From assembly GCF_932526225.1 (NCBI RefSeq), contig NC_064037.1, positions 16,430,601-16,494,600 on the forward strand: a DNA stretch of 64,000 bases, read 5' to 3'. The notes beneath the pieces are model-generated. The model was not told the DNA's origin. It saw nothing but the letters and a program-made list of their open reading frames with translations, and searched no databases. Position numbers and translations under genes: made by a program. Below are positions 63,436-64,000 of this stretch, piece by piece (position 1 is the stretch's first letter; each line of letters begins with the position of its first letter). This stretch comes from Nematostella vectensis. Lineage: Eukaryota > Cnidaria > Anthozoa > Actiniaria > Edwardsiidae.

Positions 63436-64000
63436 TCATACCACACCAGGCGTACCCAGGACTGTGGCCACTTCTCTCGCTTTCCTACTGATGGTTAACT
63501 CGGAGACGCCCGTTCTTTCGGAGAATTTTTTAAGTGTAATATTGACCCCCTTTAGCCGTACCCAGTAATAGGTTAAAGCGACCGCAAAGGATTGTGGGCG
63601 GGCGCGATTCAACTCAGACGAGCGGTTCTTAGATCTGTAGTAGAGCTGGACCACCTCTCCCTTCTGTGCGGGGGACGCCGAGAATCTATCCATCACATCG
63701 TGAATGTGGTCCACGACGGTGGGAGACGTTTCGTGTAGTAAGTAATCTTTAGGCGCGTTAATACTAAAGATTTTTAGACCCTTAAGGCAACTCTTCCTGC
63801 TCAATCCAAAAGTCTCCATCAAGGTTTTCGGTGTCTGACACTTACCGGACATCTTGTAGGCGTAGTAGATACACGCAAAGACGATCGCCTTCCGTGGGTC
63901 GCCGCGAAAAATCTGGCCTTTCGTCACCTGAGTGTATATCTCGTTAGCTTTGGATACAATTACCCCGCTAAAACCCATGTTCTCCACATCCTTGTCAATA
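63436..64000 (-). CDS. TFIIB-like transcription initiation factor, 5' end off window
   Basis: The visible part holds both cyclin-like core repeats of TFIIB. Repeat 1 reads KANEIYTQVTKGQIFRG...AIVFACIYYAYKMSGKCQTP. Repeat 2 reads RPQSFAVALTYYWVRL...TLKKFSERTGVSELTISRKAREV, including the helix-turn-helix that contacts the TFIIB recognition element in cellular TFIIB. TFIIB bridges TBP-bound promoters and RNA polymerase. The frame remains open to the right edge (upstream codons I-D-K-D-V-E-N), so the zinc ribbon and B-reader, if present, lie outside. No host-gene introns are seen and the sequence is too divergent to be the animal's own TFIIB. Viral TFIIB homologues are known in large DNA viruses but are not part of the usual Polinton set. 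Confidence 0.85.
   Translation of the reverse strand, partial: IDKDVENMGFSGVIVSKANEIYTQVTKGQIFRGDPRKAIVFACIYYAYKMSGKCQTPKTLMETFGLSRKSCLKGLKIFSINAPKDYLLHETSPTVVDHIHDVMDRFSASPAQKGEVVQLYYRSKNRSSELNRARPQSFAVALTYYWVRLKGVNITLKKFSERTGVSELTISRKAREVATVLGTPGVV

Larger units (their letters stand above)
48704..64000. mobile_element. Polinton/Maverick (adintovirus-like) integrated virus-like element, right end off window
   Basis: The block encodes the diagnostic Polinton set: family B DNA polymerase, retroviral-type integrase, probable double-jelly-roll capsid protein and packaging ATPase, plus at least ten further genes. All genes are intronless and undamaged, and the base composition is less AT-rich than the flanks. 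A candidate left tip is AGTAGTAGTGTTTTGG at 48704. Polinton ends typically start with AG, and short tip repeats suit protein-primed replication. The right end, and therefore the terminal inverted repeat and target duplication, lie beyond 64000, so the left boundary is inference. Confidence 0.85.

Overview
The window is animal nuclear DNA. It has multi-exon genes with GT/AG introns, metazoan gene families (an Sp/buttonhead zinc-finger factor, PRR11, RidA, IBA57), a tRNA-derived SINE, many short inverted-repeat elements and very large minisatellites. The gene content and the style of the virus-like element suggest an invertebrate, most likely a cnidarian such as an anthozoan. That placement is inference from memory of the families, not a search result. 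From about 48.7 kb to the right edge lies a separate unit: a Polinton/Maverick (adintovirus-like) integrated virus-like element of at least 15.3 kb with intronless, uninterrupted genes.

Host part, left to right. First exon of IBA57 (minus, 1053-1737) with a fold-back element in its intron. A decayed FLYWCH/MULE transposon (about 1841-4985) carrying a nested CAGGCCC-type short element. PRR11 (minus, 6262-8518) head-to-head with RidA (plus, 8984-12524, seven exons that join in frame). A two-exon gene for an acidic protein with an MGC N-terminus (minus, 14905-18618). A 32-bp-type minisatellite (19.6-20.2 kb) and a 5.7-kb 33/34-bp minisatellite (20.4-26.1 kb) whose right end is inverted. An Sp/buttonhead transcription factor (plus, 28879-33970). 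More minisatellites. A minus-strand gene (37321-43550, 5' end not found) that repeats an unrecognised CxxC...CxxC domain once per exon.

Virus-like part. A possible left tip at 48704 is followed by a 12-copy repeat with CACGTG sites. Then come a family B DNA polymerase with an endonuclease VII-like insertion, a convergent retroviral-type integrase, a probable double-jelly-roll major capsid protein, an A32/FtsK-type packaging ATPase, a run of small, mostly membrane-associated structural or unknown proteins, a probable penton-like protein, a 508-aa unknown protein and, on the minus strand at the right, a Cys/His-repeat protein, an ankyrin-repeat protein and a TFIIB-like transcription factor that runs off the window. 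Virtually every gene has a TTTAAAGA-type box 26-34 nt upstream of its likely start codon. Together with the element's own TFIIB-like protein this suggests a dedicated core-promoter system. A short GC-rich palindrome recurs in and between the genes, several times in frame inside coding sequence. No capsid maturation protease was recognised in the window.
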